This document shows, piece after piece, positions 9,601-20,029 of a stretch of 29,894 nucleotides of DNA. The stretch's first letter is position 1, and each line of letters starts with the position of its first letter. The position numbers and the translations under genes were made by a program. Where the stretch lies: contig NC_049993.1 of NCBI RefSeq assembly GCF_000003815.2, positions 4,608,443 to 4,638,336 of the forward strand, in the 5' to 3' direction. Under the pieces are notes generated by a model that was not told where the DNA came from, searched no databases, and saw only the letters and a program-made list of their open reading frames with translations. The stretch is from Branchiostoma floridae (taxonomy: Eukaryota; Chordata; Leptocardii; Amphioxiformes; Branchiostomatidae).

Positions 9601-12600
9601 CGCGAACAATAATCCACCGCAAAAGTTTCTGCATTTAAAGTAGTTTTTAAAGTAGACTCATATGACAATATCTTTTGATTCTCAAAATTTATGACATCAT
9701 AGTTGAGATACTGTAATTCCTGATTTTCTCAATGTAGTTATGTTCACGGTTTTCACGTTGACGACTGTAACGTGAACTTATCATTACTGATAACAAATAA
9801 TTCACAGCCTTTTTTTATGTGCACTTGCCGCGACAGTGAACATTTAGTTCCGAGAACAAATTAAATTTTCTCAGACCGTGAAAGTTTGGTACCGTGAAGA
9901 CAAAGTGAATTACAGCATCTAAGCCCCCTCACCTCCCCTGCACATCTGCATGATGAAGATCTTGGGACAGTCGATGCTGGACCTGATGATGGGTGTGAAG
10001 ATATCCTGGTGTAACCTGACCCCCTGCCAGTCCGTTCCCATGGCGTCGGGGCCGGAGCCGTGCGTCATGACGGACACCAACAGACAGGTGGAGTAGCTGT
10101 GGTCTTTTGTCTCCACAAACTTACGGATGGCCTTCTTCATCTCCTGAAAAGGAAGGGCAGATTTACCCATGTCAGGTTAATTGCTCTTGTATTTTTAGTG
10201 CTTCTAATAAGCTTGTTCACCATTCGAAGTGTGCATGCACTGGGACATGTATTGTGAGTGATATGTCAAAGGTGAAAGCCCCTAAGTTGAAAACAGTTCT
10301 CCACTGACCATTGTCTTGATTTGCATAACAATGACCAGATGTGCTTTGTTTATGTCTTAGAGGCCTTCACCATCGACAATTTATTCATATTGCTGTGTGC
10401 ACACTCAGAATGGTGATCAAGCTTATTGGCATCGAGGCAGTCCTTTGACTATTTGAACCTTTCCTCCTGGCAATTATTTTGCATTGGCTATCAGCTAAAC
10501 AGGAAGATGGTGAAAAAATACTAACTGTCACCAAGTTGGATTTGATGCAACAGTTGATTTCATAGTTTTAAGCACAAGATTGTGTTTCACAGTTAATAAT
10601 ACAAAATGTGTTAGAAAGCCTACTCACTGTAGAGTTTAGGTTCAGTTTTGTGGTGACCTTGAACCCAAGCTTCTTTAGAACCCGCTCAAGGTCACAACTG
10701 TCCTTCTCCATGCCCCTACGGTTCTCCTGGTGCCTTGTGGGAAACTTGATGTTGTTGATGATCAGAGCTCTGCCGACCATACGTCCCAAAGGGTAGGTCT
10801 GCAGAAAAACATTCATGGAAAGACAGAAACATTCAAAAATGTCCTTGGCAAGAATTTATATACAGCAAATATTGTTACTATACATATATAGTTACTATAT
10901 TATGTACTGTTTTCTGGTTCCTACAATATTTGCTGTATACTAGTACTGTACTAGTAGGGACAGAGAGACACATCAGTGTTATATACAACGTTGGGTACAT
11001 ATATGTAGTCAGCCAAAAAAGTAACTACTCAATCACTACTGTATATGGAGCCTATGGTACATTTAACAGTCCATACACAACTCAGCCACATTCCCAGAAT
11101 GAATACTGCGCTACATGTTATGCTTTGATAGGGGGCACTGCTGTGCCTGTACCTACAGGTGGAGGTGCCCTGGCTGGTGCAGTGGTTGTCTCCTGTACAT
11201 GGATGCCCTGGTAGGGAGTGTTTACGGATCCTTGGGGTGGAGCAGCATCTAGGGCAAGATTATTACATCTTCAAACATTTGAACTATCAAGTCTTAAGAA
11301 TCTGTTTGATTTGCAAGTGCACAAATAAACCCAGGCCAGAATTACTTGTATACAAGCTTTAATGCAGGGATAAGGAACAAGTGTTTTACAGCCAAGGTGT
11401 CAGACAGACTTTAAATTTTGATTACCTATTCCATTGCCACACAAACCCCAACATTTTAAGAATTATTTTTTTCTTTAATTTGTGGTTTTAGTCTTTTCAT
11501 AGGAGGTTTTGTCTGTCTTCAGTATGAAGATTTGCTTTCTGTTTCTCAGAAATGATCAATCAGAAAATAACACTGGTAAGTTGGTGGCTCATACCCCAGT
11601 TCAGCCCATTTGACATATCAAGTGGACAAATCTTTGACAAATTTATTCACCTGCTTCTGCCTGTACTGGATATGGAACACTGTCTTCTTCCTCAAAGTCC
11701 ATGTTCATAGTCTCCTGGATAGGAGCACCTGTTCCTCCGCGAACTAGAGTGGAAAGGTAACTTCATTTTACAGATAGCATTTTTTTAATGCAAGAAGTTT
11801 ACACAATGTATTACTTTGGTTTGCTCTCTAACCTTTGTAATCCCATGCCCATATGGCCACACTTTAAACATATCATGGAATACCTCAGTTAGAGACAAAT
11901 TCCAGTGTGCAATTGTGAAAACCTATCAGTAGCCAACTTGCACTAGTAGTCTTTGGCTAGTTGAACAGCTTTGCCTGCATGTCAGCATCACCAATAAATC
12001 AGAATGACATGAAATAACACCTGTACCCAAGAAGTCCCCATCCATGACTCTCTCAGCCAGGTCCACTCGACTGATCTCTCTCAGGGCCTGGACCAGCTGT
12101 GCAACCTATATGTGCATATAAGAAAAAATATAACCTGAACATGTTTGTTTTTTACTGTACTGTACTATACTGTACAGAATTTTCAGTGATGCCATAAAGC
12201 TGTACTATACTATACAGACTTTTCAGTGATGCCATACAGAATATTTTTCAATTTGCCACCTTGTGGCCACCATGGTGTCTGTGTGACAGACATACAATGT
12301 ACAGCAACGTGGTGTGAATTACATAATATGAAAACCCTATTAATATAATGGTTATGGACCTTTTGTATTATAGAGAATCAAGCATACGAATATTCTGCTA
12401 AATGCACTGAAAGCCATTGGCAAAGGTATGAGATCAAAGAAATTGGAAGATTTGACTTTGGCTTTGGCTACTGGCATCATACTGATATCATAGCAGCCAT
12501 CCAGTCTCCTCCACCCCACTTTTATAGTTGTTGTTACAACATTGATTTTGACCCATTGCTTTGCCCCAAGTTTTCTTTGGCAGTCCCAGTAATAAACAGG

Positions 12601-13841
12601 TTGATGTCACTGTTAAATGCAGGTGTTCCTTATCCTGTAATTATTCTGGCTCACCTGTGCCTCTGCACCCTTGTCTCTTGTTTTATTGCGCCATTTTGTC
12701 ATGATGTCAATGATGGCCGCCTCCATGTCATGTGGATGGTTGGCGAAGCACAGGTCCACCTTCACCTTGGGCAGGCCCAGGAAGATACCCAGACTCCGAC
12801 TCTCCGACCCCAGCTCATCTGCCAACCGTGTCAGGGAGGCGTCCGACAACATGGCCTCCTCTGTGGGGATATATGGGGACTAGGGCTGGGTATCGGTCCA
12901 GCGTACCGGTACCAAACCATTTTTTCTTATTGGACCGGTCCAGAAAAACCGGACCTGAAAAAATTAGGTGGACTGGATGTTGGACCTATTAGAAAATTAA
13001 CAGATTATTTCATCAGGCATTCACACGTTTTGGGATCTTTTGGCGTTTGCAGGTGGAAGAAAATAAGAAGAGTGAAGCAGATTAGAGTTTATAGTTCTAC
13101 CAAGTTTTACAGTCAATCGCACGGGTGTAGTTAGCGTTGTAGGATTTTAAAACGCCAGTGCGAGTCTAATACTCTACCAAACAGATTTCTTTGTAGAGAA
13201 AAGGATCATTGGTATGAGTCATACTGCCGGACCTGGACCTTATCCTCTGGACCTGAACCGGACCTGAATTTTCTGTACCAGTACCCACCCCTAATGGGGA
13301 GTGTTTCTTGCCATGGTGAAGGATGGGTAAATAAATAGATGGGGGGTAACTTAATGAAGGAGTGGTTTTATATATATAAGATAAAGGGAACTACTTGAAG
13401 AAGTGACATGGGGGCAGAGTAGCCATGGTGACTACTTTTATGTAGCCTCCACCAGGCCTTCCTACAGGGATACAGGATCATAGAATTCAGCAACAACAAA
13501 AAATTGGGAAATTGGCCAGGGGAGTCAGTCCATGCTTAGGCTCATGTTCCCCCTCCAGCTGGCCAACTACTCTGGTAGGAAACCTCCTCTGGCAAATTAT
13601 TCTCCCTATAATATCCATCGTAGTCTGTCTGGTAGAGACTAACTTTTATGGATGAAAAGAAATCTTGATTGTTTTATGCACAGCAAAAATTCTACACCCC
13701 ATTAATGCTAGGGCTATGGTAAGACACATAGCCCCAGTGGAGTTGGGATATGGTGCCCAGAAGCTGATCTAAACCGTTTGCTTTAGATTAGAAGAGATTA
13801 GAAGTACATGTATGGGTCTCACCTGAACTTATCGCTGCCAT
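6610..13841 (-). CDS. Death-domain initiator-type caspase, complete, 434 aa in 10 coding exons
   Basis: Exons in coding order: 13841-13823, 12860-12655, 12105-12027, 11743-11651, 11248-11157, 10798-10628, 10143-9933, 9338-9223, 7962-7850, 6814-6610 (stop 6612-6610). All have GT-AG borders and matching phases. The first exon encodes only MAAISS plus one base; its donor (gtgaga) fixes the start. Residues ~8-100 form a death domain (LTRLADELGSESRSLGIFLG, VAQLVQALREISRVDLAERV). Residues 100-163 are an acidic and Pro/Thr-rich spacer. The p20 begins at TYPLGRMVGRALIINNIKF, with the RRGMEKD arginine, catalytic His248 (MTHGSG) and Cys288 (QMCRGG). An acidic Ser/Asp linker (residues ~305-329) precedes p10, which ends LTRV-like (LFTRVRHEVAN) and KKLFLQ. 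The family cleaves after Asp in apoptosis and immunity; a death-domain prodomain suggests recruitment by DD adaptors. Odd points are QMCRG in place of QACRG/QACxG and ALR where most caspases have SWR. Confidence 0.93.
6855..7208 (+). mobile_element. hAT-like MITE copy 2, 354 bp, 8-bp target-site duplication
   Basis: This is the same family as 3577-3930 in opposite orientation. The ends are caggcttttagc and gctaaaagcctg, and the flanking direct repeat is acactcaa (6847-6854 and 7209-7216). It lies in the last intron of the caspase gene, 40 bp from the final exon. Equal lengths of the two copies point to fairly recent mobilisation by a trans-acting hAT transposase that is not in this window. 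Confidence 0.9.
8035..8395. repeat. 30-bp inverted repeats bracketing the 5S-type SINE
   Basis: 8035-8064 (ctgagtaccatcctcagtag then ggaccgctgg) is matched in inverted form by 8366-8395 (ccagcagtcactatggagga then tggtactcag) with about five mismatches. A third, direct, more diverged copy of the right arm follows at about 8411-8450. The SINE lies entirely between the arms. Confidence 0.75.
8078..8350 (+). mobile_element. 5S rRNA-derived SINE
   Basis: About 8078-8190 is clearly related to 5S rRNA: cccgatc...gatctcggaagttaagc, then tagtgcttggatggg and gggacc, then ttgctgtagcct. These include the 5S internal promoter parts (A-box-like aagttaagc and the C-box tggatggg..gacc). A non-5S body follows, with gggacgtaaaac and gggggtcccgtg, and then a short (att)n tail at 8328-8347. 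It lies in a caspase intron. As a gene for 5S RNA it is degenerate; the added body and tail mark it as a SINE. Confidence 0.75.
8764..9025 (+). mobile_element. tRNA-derived SINE sharing its core with the 5S-type SINE
   Basis: The head at 8764-8836 is tRNA-like. It has an A box, tagcacagtggtag (8773-8786), and a perfect B box, ggttcgaatcc (8816-8826). A conserved middle follows (cccttgggaaaggcacttta) and a core with gataggacgttaaa, ggaggtcccgtg and gagcacgtaaaagaaccc (8918-8978). This core matches 8222-8272 of the neighbouring 5S-headed element. The downstream limit is uncertain. The element lies in the same caspase intron, about 0.4 kb after the other SINE. Confidence 0.8.
9534..9643. mobile_element. 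Probable short MITE (ctgtaaatgcattta ends)
   Basis: The ends tactgtaaatgcattta and tctgcatttaaagta form imperfect inverted repeats around a short AT-rich body with ttcgtgg and cacggtgacg. It has no coding capacity. Boundaries are approximate. It lies in a caspase intron. Confidence 0.4.
9711..9915. mobile_element. Probable MITE with ctgtaattc ends
   Basis: Exact 9-bp terminal inverted repeats ctgtaattc (9711-9719) and gaattacag (9907-9915) flank a body full of cacg/cgtg-type words. It ends 17 bp inside the intron from the donor of the catalytic caspase exon (9933). I could not fix a target-site duplication. Confidence 0.45.
10859..10939. repeat. Perfect 17-bp inverted repeat, 47-bp loop
   Basis: tatacagcaaatattgt (10859-10875) is exactly complementary to acaatatttgctgtata (10923-10939). 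It lies in a caspase intron and is AT-rich. It may be a MITE relic or a chance hairpin. Confidence 0.7.
12153..12242. repeat. Two-copy ~47-bp tandem repeat in caspase intron
   Basis: The block with tgtactatactgtacaga and ttttcagtgatgccata is followed by a near copy (tgtactatactatacaga, ttttcagtgatgccata). The repeat is non-coding. Confidence 0.6.
12881..13293. mobile_element. hAT-like non-autonomous element, 413 bp, tagggctggg ends
   Basis: The left end tagggctgggta and right end tacccacccctaa-type sequence form terminal inverted repeats of the TAGGGGTGGG style common in hAT elements. The flanks atggggac (12873-12880) and atggggag (13294-13301) agree in 7 of 8 bases, so they are probably an aged 8-bp target duplication. 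The interior has several ggacctg/ccggacc words in both orientations near the ends. It lies in the first caspase coding intron. The plus-strand open frame crossing it (12556-13134) is a shadow of exon plus element. Confidence 0.65.
13443..13641. mobile_element. 199-bp element with tagtctctaccagac-type ends
   Basis: The left end tagcctccaccaggc and right end gtctggtagagacta pair imperfectly (11 of 15). The flanking direct repeat acttttatg (13434-13442 and 13642-13650) looks like a 9-bp target duplication. Its right end matches the ends of the 4.49-kb element at 20251-24739, so it may be a short relative. It lies in the first caspase intron. Confidence 0.55.
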
Positions 13842-13930
13842 CTGTCCGTCAGTGCTGCACACAGGACCTCCTGAGTAGCCTGCTGGTTTTCACTGTTGTG
13901 GACCAACCCAATCATGAAGTTGAGGCGACC
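13823..13930 (-). other. First coding exon of caspase with its 5' UTR part
   Basis: An acceptor (ttctag, ag at 13932-13931) opens the exon. The ATG is at 13841-13839, followed by six codons and the donor gtgaga at 13822. Upstream in-frame ATGs do not continue into the next exon. A non-coding first exon is likely further upstream, with a possible donor (ccaa|gtaaga) near 14626. That part is inference. Confidence 0.55.
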
Positions 13931-14229
13931 CTAGAAGTTGACGTAAGCCGATCTACATAACAAATTTGAAGAAATCACTAGTCCACAATGATTTCTCCGA
14001 GCAGAACAAAACCACATCCACATTACAAAACGAAGAACTTATATTTGCATCCACAACTTTGGGAACCCCCTTCACTGTCACTTTTACTGGCAAAAAACAA
14101 AACTGAGTCTGAGTTAGATCCTTAATCATAGCTATTTCCATAAGACTGAAATGTACCCAGCTCTCATACAACGTTTCTGCAGTGAAAGTATGATAAAAGT
14201 GATGGAGGTGGTACTGTATGATATCATAT

Positions 14230-16480
14230 TTTAATATTGGACCATATGATTAATATGTGGTGTCCCCTCTCTGCGGACCACTGGTGAAAATTACGACACA
14301 CTCTGACATTTTCAGATCTGATTGCATCCACTTTACAGGTCGTGACCGCTACTTTCTGTGTCAATTAGTTCCACAACAGGGCGATGAGTTTCACACATGT
14401 CCGAAGTTCCAGGTCATAAACATAAAAACAAGGGAAGTGCCCACTTACATGGGTCCGAAACCCGGAAGTAACGTTACCCACTTCGTGCGACTGTTGTTGC
14501 CCCCAGTTCTTGCACAAAGCAACTTCACCCTTCACTGACAGAGTAAATTTCTCGTTACACGTCTTCTAGAACAGCACGGACACACTTTTTGAAGACAAGA
14601 AAGCCGAGAACTCTGCAGTCTCTTACTTGGAAATCCCCCGTCTGAGTCTGTCCTGGGACAGCCGCGTTGCACCATGGGAATATCAGGTCACGTGACTGAA
14701 GGACTCACCTGTTGAGTTTAGAGTTTCACCTTGGTTTCAGTAGAGGTTTCACCTATCCTGTTAACGGTATAGATAGGTATGTACACGTACTGAACACGTA
14801 GGAACATGGCCTATCACATACAAGTCCTTTTCTTCAGTCCCCATTCTCAATGATAAAGCCAGTGGTTATGACGTCACTATGGGAGGAATTTTACATGTGC
14901 GGGTTGTAGACGGGTTGCGCCATTGCCGTTGGAACATTCAGTTTCTACGTATACGTACATACCATATGAATTATACATACCATATCTAAGTACTCAACAC
15001 ATAACGTTATATACATATCCAGAATAACTGTACCCTCCTCACTCAAAGCCTAAGTATAACGTTATAGAATAATAACTCAAGCAAAAAACTTCTCTTGCAT
15101 AAGTGGTTGTTGTGGGCGTGTGTTTATTTGATTTAACCGCAAAAGAGGAAGCTTAGCCGCCCACCCTCTTTGGAGCCAATACACTGATAGAAAACTGATG
15201 GGGGAGAACCAAACACTCCTGCATAGCTGTTACTAATCTCATTCATTCACCGGAAGACCATAGCCCGAGTTTTGTTTTACCGTTTCAGGAGATCATTTGC
15301 CACTTTTCTGTACTGGTACCTCCCCCTACCAACAGTAGATTTTTTTCTTTCTGTCCTTTCACATTTCATTCTTTGACTTAAGATTTCTTTTGGCATTCTA
15401 TGGCATTAGACTATGATTAGTTATCTGTTTTCTGATACCTTTTTTTCAATCTACAGAATATCTGTGCTCATTTTACAGCTGCTTTACACAATTCATTGTG
15501 TGGTCGAAAACTTTTTTTTTTTTGGAAACGGCCGAAAATTGGTGCGAGCGCGGATGTCATCCATATAATCAAATCAACATGGCCTTATCGAGCGAAACTT
15601 AACGCCTTCACAATGAAATGTGTAAAGATAAAGGGACGCTGACCTTCGACCTAAAAAAAACTTACAGCAGTGTTGTTTGTTATGCTACACCATGTCAAAT
15701 AAAATCCGCTCACTACAGACGAAAACCAGACAAGGCACAAACAATAACCTGAGACAGACTAGAAGAACCATATAGACTGCCGTGGACCTAATGCCGTGAA
15801 TAGTCTACCATCACCAAACACACGCACGGCCCAAACTTTGACTTCCTTTAGTCTTAGAGAAGGGTGAAGCAACCAAATTAACCAAAACGAACGGATTCGA
15901 ACCATTTACCAGCTTTCGCTATGTTGCGGTTTATACCATTTGTATGTGTACTGACATGTTTATAGATTGATTAGGACTTTGACGATATAATCTGTATCTT
16001 TGTAATATTTTGTCTGACCTTTATCTCTTCCCCTAATATGACCTCGATGAAAACCTGCCTGTAGACCGATTTGAGCTTTTCATGACTCAAGAGGCTAAAT
16101 AAAACAGCATTCGGTTGCTACTAAATATCAGCATTTAACCTTTCTCCCATATCTTTTTCTTTTGCTTCCCTACATTAAAAGGAAGAAAGAGCGCCCACGC
16201 ATAGTTGGGGGTCACGGCAGGTAGCTATGACGTGACGCAACGAAACCACGGAGACGGCAGATAGGGTATATTGTTCTACCCCGCCCCCTGTACCGCAGTA
16301 AGAACGGAGATCATTACTAGCTGCAGGACTCGGTCTATTTTTGATCGAAGGGGAAGGTCGCCATCCAGAGTTTTGGAACTAGCAAATTAAATGCTAATAC
16401 ATAAAAATTGCCGGTTACGGTTCAGTGGTTACGAAATCTGAATAACTAAGAGTGGGTTTTACCCCTGATATACTGTCAAT
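14230..16480. other. Gene-poor region between caspase 5' end and candidate exon
   Basis: No gene is recognised. The 93-codon plus frame at 14257-14538 has no family resemblance. Visible items are a full palindromic CRE (tgacgtca) at 14869-14876, a long T run near 15510-15522 and a GC-box-like ccccgccccc near 16279. The caspase promoter probably lies in the 14.6-14.9 kb part. Confidence 0.4.
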
Positions 16481-16487
16481 ATCGAAA

Positions 16488-16545
16488 ATGAAAGGGTTTG
16501 GAGACACAGTAGCAGAGAAGTTTCGGGTAGAATTACGCTTGTTTT
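16488..16545 (+). CDS. Candidate first coding exon of an unidentified plus-strand gene
   Basis: An ATG in good context (gaaaATGA) opens a short frame reading MKGFGDTVAEKFRVELRLF. It ends at a strong splice donor, tttt|gtaagt, in phase 1. The GC-box-like sequence about 200 bp upstream fits a promoter. I recognise no family and could not find a convincing next exon; if real, the gene may enclose or extend past the minus-strand SOCS gene. This call rests only on start context, donor strength and a reasonable-looking peptide. Confidence 0.3.
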
Positions 16546-17009
16546 GTAAGTATATATTCTATCAACTTTGAAGGATTTTGTTACAACGGTTGACAAAAGA
16601 ACTAGAAAGGAATCCATTTATCACATGTATATGTTTTGACATATAACGTTTACATATGGTACATGCATATACGCATTACTGACATTTCACTGTGCACGTT
16701 CCATTACGTACGTTTCAACTAGAGTTAAAAGGTAGTAACAGTAAGGCTGTTGACGTAAGCTGTTACATAATTGTCTCACATAATGTACGCACATTCAAGT
16801 TTGTTACAAGTACCAGCAGTATGAGCAACGAGGAAACCTTACGAAATCTAGCTACTGGAGCGTTTAACAACATACGAAGCCATTGTACTTTGAACTAAAC
16901 CCATGACGACTGTGTAAAGTAAACACACTCCGAAATATTTTACAACTTTCACTTTTGTCTTCGTGCAACATCTTGGAAGATCTCAACCCTTTTCTTAAGA
17001 GCACACTGT

Positions 17010-17582
17010 TCAATAACTGTACGGGTAGTCCCTGAGGAACCGTTTTAGCGCTGGTGGTAAGGGAAGTCTTCCTATATCGTTCTCAGACGTGTGGAGATTT
17101 ATGAGTGTTCGGCAACGATGCTGTAAACTTGGCACGGAGTGTCTCAAAGGTTTTATCAGCTTAACCACAACTTCTCTTCTTCCCGACGGCTCGAGCCAGT
17201 AATGTTTCCCGCCTCCTTGCAGAGAGTCTCTCCTGTAGTAGTCGATCAGTCTCAAGACACAGTTAAATTCCGGTGTATCTGCGTTAACGTCCGAGTCCAA
17301 CTTGAAGTGCCCGTCCACGTACTGGACCCGGACACTGGTGGTGCCCCGGGTAGTCTTCACACTCAGGCTGAACAAAAACGCACAGTTCTCACTGTCACGT
17401 ATTAGGAACGTCCCGACATCCTGAGAGCGAAGGAGAGCTTTCGCCTGTTTCCCCGACAATGATCCCCAGTACCAGCAGCTATCGTGTAAGGTCTGTACCG
17501 CCTTACCGATCCGCTGTAAGTCTAGCTCGGTGCTGCGGGCGGGCACTACCGAGAGAGTGGGCGAGGGACCCCCGGCGGTCAT
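17010..17582 (-). CDS. socs2: SOCS2/CISH-like suppressor of cytokine signalling, 190 aa, single coding exon
   Basis: The protein has the SOCS layout: a short N-terminal part (1-36), an SH2 domain (about 37-145) and a C-terminal SOCS box (about 150-190). The SH2 starts with CWYWGSLSGKQAKALL and has GTFLIRDS, with the phosphotyrosine-binding Arg62. LSVKTTRGTTSVRVQY and LIDYY follow. The SOCS box has the Elongin BC box SLQHRCRTLI (152-161) and the Cullin-5 box LPLPPALKRFL (173-183). Length and short N-terminus match SOCS2 and CISH, not the longer SOCS4-7. The family binds phosphorylated cytokine receptors and recruits a Cullin-5 E3 ligase, damping JAK-STAT signalling. The start ATG at 17582 has an A at -3. 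SOCS2 and CISH are equally close by eye, so this may represent the pre-duplication gene. Confidence 0.96.
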   Translation of the reverse strand: MTAGGPSPTLSVVPARSTELDLQRIGKAVQTLHDSCWYWGSLSGKQAKALLRSQDVGTFLIRDSENCAFLFSLSVKTTRGTTSVRVQYVDGHFKLDSDVNADTPEFNCVLRLIDYYRRDSLQGGGKHYWLEPSGRREVVVKLIKPLRHSVPSLQHRCRTLINLHTSENDIGRLPLPPALKRFLRDYPYSY

Positions 17583-18277
17583 GTTACGTTATCCTCGCTT
17601 ACTGTGTTACCCGGTAAGATACAGTAAATCCTTGAAGTGATACAGTCAGGGCACACTCACAGATTTAGGTCTGGAAAGTTGGCCACTTCAGTCTCTTGGC
17701 ACAGAAGAGAAGTTGAAGGTCGTGGTTCCCAGCAGGTTCCCCTGAGAACGTCGGTTAGCCACACGCATTTCATAACGCTTACCGTTTCACCGGGGAATGT
17801 AAGCAAACCGACTTTGGGTCCTGTGCCAGATGGAAGAGTCGAGAAGAAATGGCGGGAGTTATACCGACCAGCCCACGCGTTAAGCCCGAAACGCACAGGG
17901 TTGTCAGACGACTTGTCAGCCCCACAAAGTCTTCTCGTGAACAGCACGAAACCTTAGACCTAGTAGTAGTAGCCGGGGGTTTCGGTCAGTTGCTTTTGAC
18001 AACCTTTCAATAGCTATCTTGCCAACAGGGACGTGCAGCAACTATGGTAGACGTCAACTCCTTCCTGATCGTTTGACACTTTTGCGGTCCTGTCTGCAGT
18101 ATACTATAGAGTGGCTCAGTGGACGCGTACAGATATTTAAGATCACTGTATCCTGTTCCCAGAACTGCGTACGAGTTACTACCACTGGCATTCAACTTTA
18201 ACCCACAACTCTGTGCCCTTTCCATTGTTTGAGCCTGCCACATATGGCACGTGTTTCCATATCTCGCCACCACAGAA

Positions 18278-18286
18278 TTCCAGGAA
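18278..18286. promoter_or_regulatory. STAT-type palindrome upstream of the SOCS gene
   Basis: ttccaggaa fits the TTCN3GAA gamma-activated site bound by STAT dimers. It is about 0.7 kb upstream of the SOCS ATG. STAT-driven feedback is established for SOCS2 and CISH in vertebrates. A single 6-fixed-base site can occur by chance. Confidence 0.35.
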
Positions 18287-18589
18287 AAAGTTAAAGCCGG
18301 TCTTTCGTTGGCGCCTCAGGCGTACAGGTGAAAGGGCAGGCAGACCATATATGGTAGGGGCACAACCCACCATTACGTCATGTTCTCTTAGATAGCGTGA
18401 GGGGATTCGAAGAGGAACAAGAACCTGATTTGGTCGGATTGAATGATAAAGCTTTCTTTGTTCCAGGAGGAAAGTAAAAGTGAAACCAGGTTTTTCCGCG
18501 CGGTTTGGGGCGGTGTTGTCGCCGTTGCGTAAGTAGTCGACCAGGAAACCACACAAGGTATCACTTTCCTCCTGCACACCTGAGTCCAA

Positions 18590-18597
18590 TATTTATA
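18590..18597 (-). promoter_or_regulatory. Possible TATA box for the SOCS gene
   Basis: tataaata on the minus strand lies about 1 kb upstream of the SOCS ATG, which would leave a long or spliced 5' leader. The open frame just downstream (18589-18179, minus) begins only with TTG, so it is not taken as a gene. Confidence 0.3.
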
Positions 18598-20029
18598 GCT
18601 CAAAGTCCGTGTTTACTTTCCTGTGTGTCGAGGCTTAACATAAACCTTTACCCTCACCGATCACTTAGACTGTTTATTCGGGTAGATAAGAATAGATGTA
18701 AAAAGGTTCCCGTTTGGACGTAGCCTTTTTGCAGACTTTTTGGGGAGCGGTAACTCTCAGCATGAGCCAGGTTCTCTTATGTAAGGGAGGTTGTTTTGTT
18801 GTTGTTTGTTTGTTTGTTTGTTTGTTTTTCGAGCACCGAGACGACTTCACTGGCATAGATGAGAACCTCGCCTATGTTGGAAATCACCAATCAGCGCTTG
18901 AAGTCTGCGAATGAGGCTATAAATAGTCCTACAGACCGCTTTTCATTGGGGTCATAAGGAAAAATCTAGAGGCTAGGCAGGGGTCAGACAAGATATAACA
19001 AATTTAAGATATAAATTACGTCATTATAAAGTCTTAATCAATCTATAAACATTTATCGTTACACACAAAATTTACAAAGTACACAATAGAGTGAAATTTG
19101 GTATACTTTGTATCTATGTTAATAGTTTAAGTTGGTTTTCCAGCGTCCATGACCTTTGTAGATACGCTTATGGGCGTATACTATATTTGCTAATGTCACA
19201 TCTGAATGAAACCGATTTAACAGCCCGTGGGAGTGGGGACAAACCACTAAATATCGCCAGGGAGGTCTATAGAAGATAGTCGTTATAAGTGACATTTAAG
19301 TATCGATAGCAATACGATTGGACACAGGAAGGGAGGGAAGGGGAAAAAGGAAAGAAAGGAAAAATGAAGACCGCATACATTTTTTTGTACCGTAAACCTT
19401 CAGAGAATTAACAGGCTCATTTCTTGTTCGGCACGCGCGCTCTCCATGCCTCCACGTGAATACACTATACAGGATCTGTTTTGTGACAGTGTGTCTACAG
19501 ACACGTTACCATAAAAGGTGAGAGACTATGAGCACATGTACAACTATGCGTAAGCTTTTCTACTACCTGTCAGCCACAGGTGTACAGTGTAATTCTGAAT
19601 GGCTTTATTCCACATAAATGACATACAACCTAAATACATGTTCACAGAGCAATGTTGAAGGAGAACATCACGCTACGACTAAAACAGTATTTTACAAAAC
19701 AACCTTAGTATATATCAGGTGCACTATGAAAGGTCGTGTAAGCCATCCCAGGCCTATAAGCATGTTGTATACAATGGATGAGAATTCGTGCGTGACAGAA
19801 ATAGAAACACCAATCTCGTGTCCCAAAGTAGTTCCGCAGAATTTTTTCAAAATGTCAACAGTTGATGGTTGATATGCTCCGGGCATTGACACTAGAAGAA
19901 CGGCTCATTTCTGATAGACACGTCAATGACGTGCATCTTACAGATGTTGAAACCAAAACGGAGAAAAGATGATTAGCTAAAGCCGTGGTTCAAATCCGTA
20001 TGAGGTCCGTGTGGAATTCTTATAATTAG
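18598..20029. other. Gene-poor region upstream of SOCS
   Basis: Holds a (tttg)n microsatellite at about 18796-18828 and a purine-only tract at 19327-19366 (aggaagggagggaaggg...). The open frames (for example 19091-19279, 19618-19872) show no family features. Confidence 0.4.
18887..18925 (+). promoter_or_regulatory. Possible CCAAT plus TATA promoter on plus strand
   Basis: ccaat at 18887-18891 is followed by ctataaatag (tataaata 18918-18925), about 30 bp later. No recognisable plus-strand gene follows. It sits about 320 bp from the minus-strand TATA, so the pair could be a divergent promoter region. Confidence 0.25.

Noticed and set aside
12556-13134. 192-codon plus-strand open frame
   Set aside because: It runs antisense across a caspase death-domain exon and into the hAT-like element, with no family features of its own.
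14257-14538. 93-codon plus-strand frame
   Set aside because: No domain, no splice context and no start support.
18179-18589. 136-codon minus-strand open frame upstream of SOCS
   Set aside because: It has no ATG at its start (TTG only), no recognisable domain, and overlaps other open frames of similar size on both strands.
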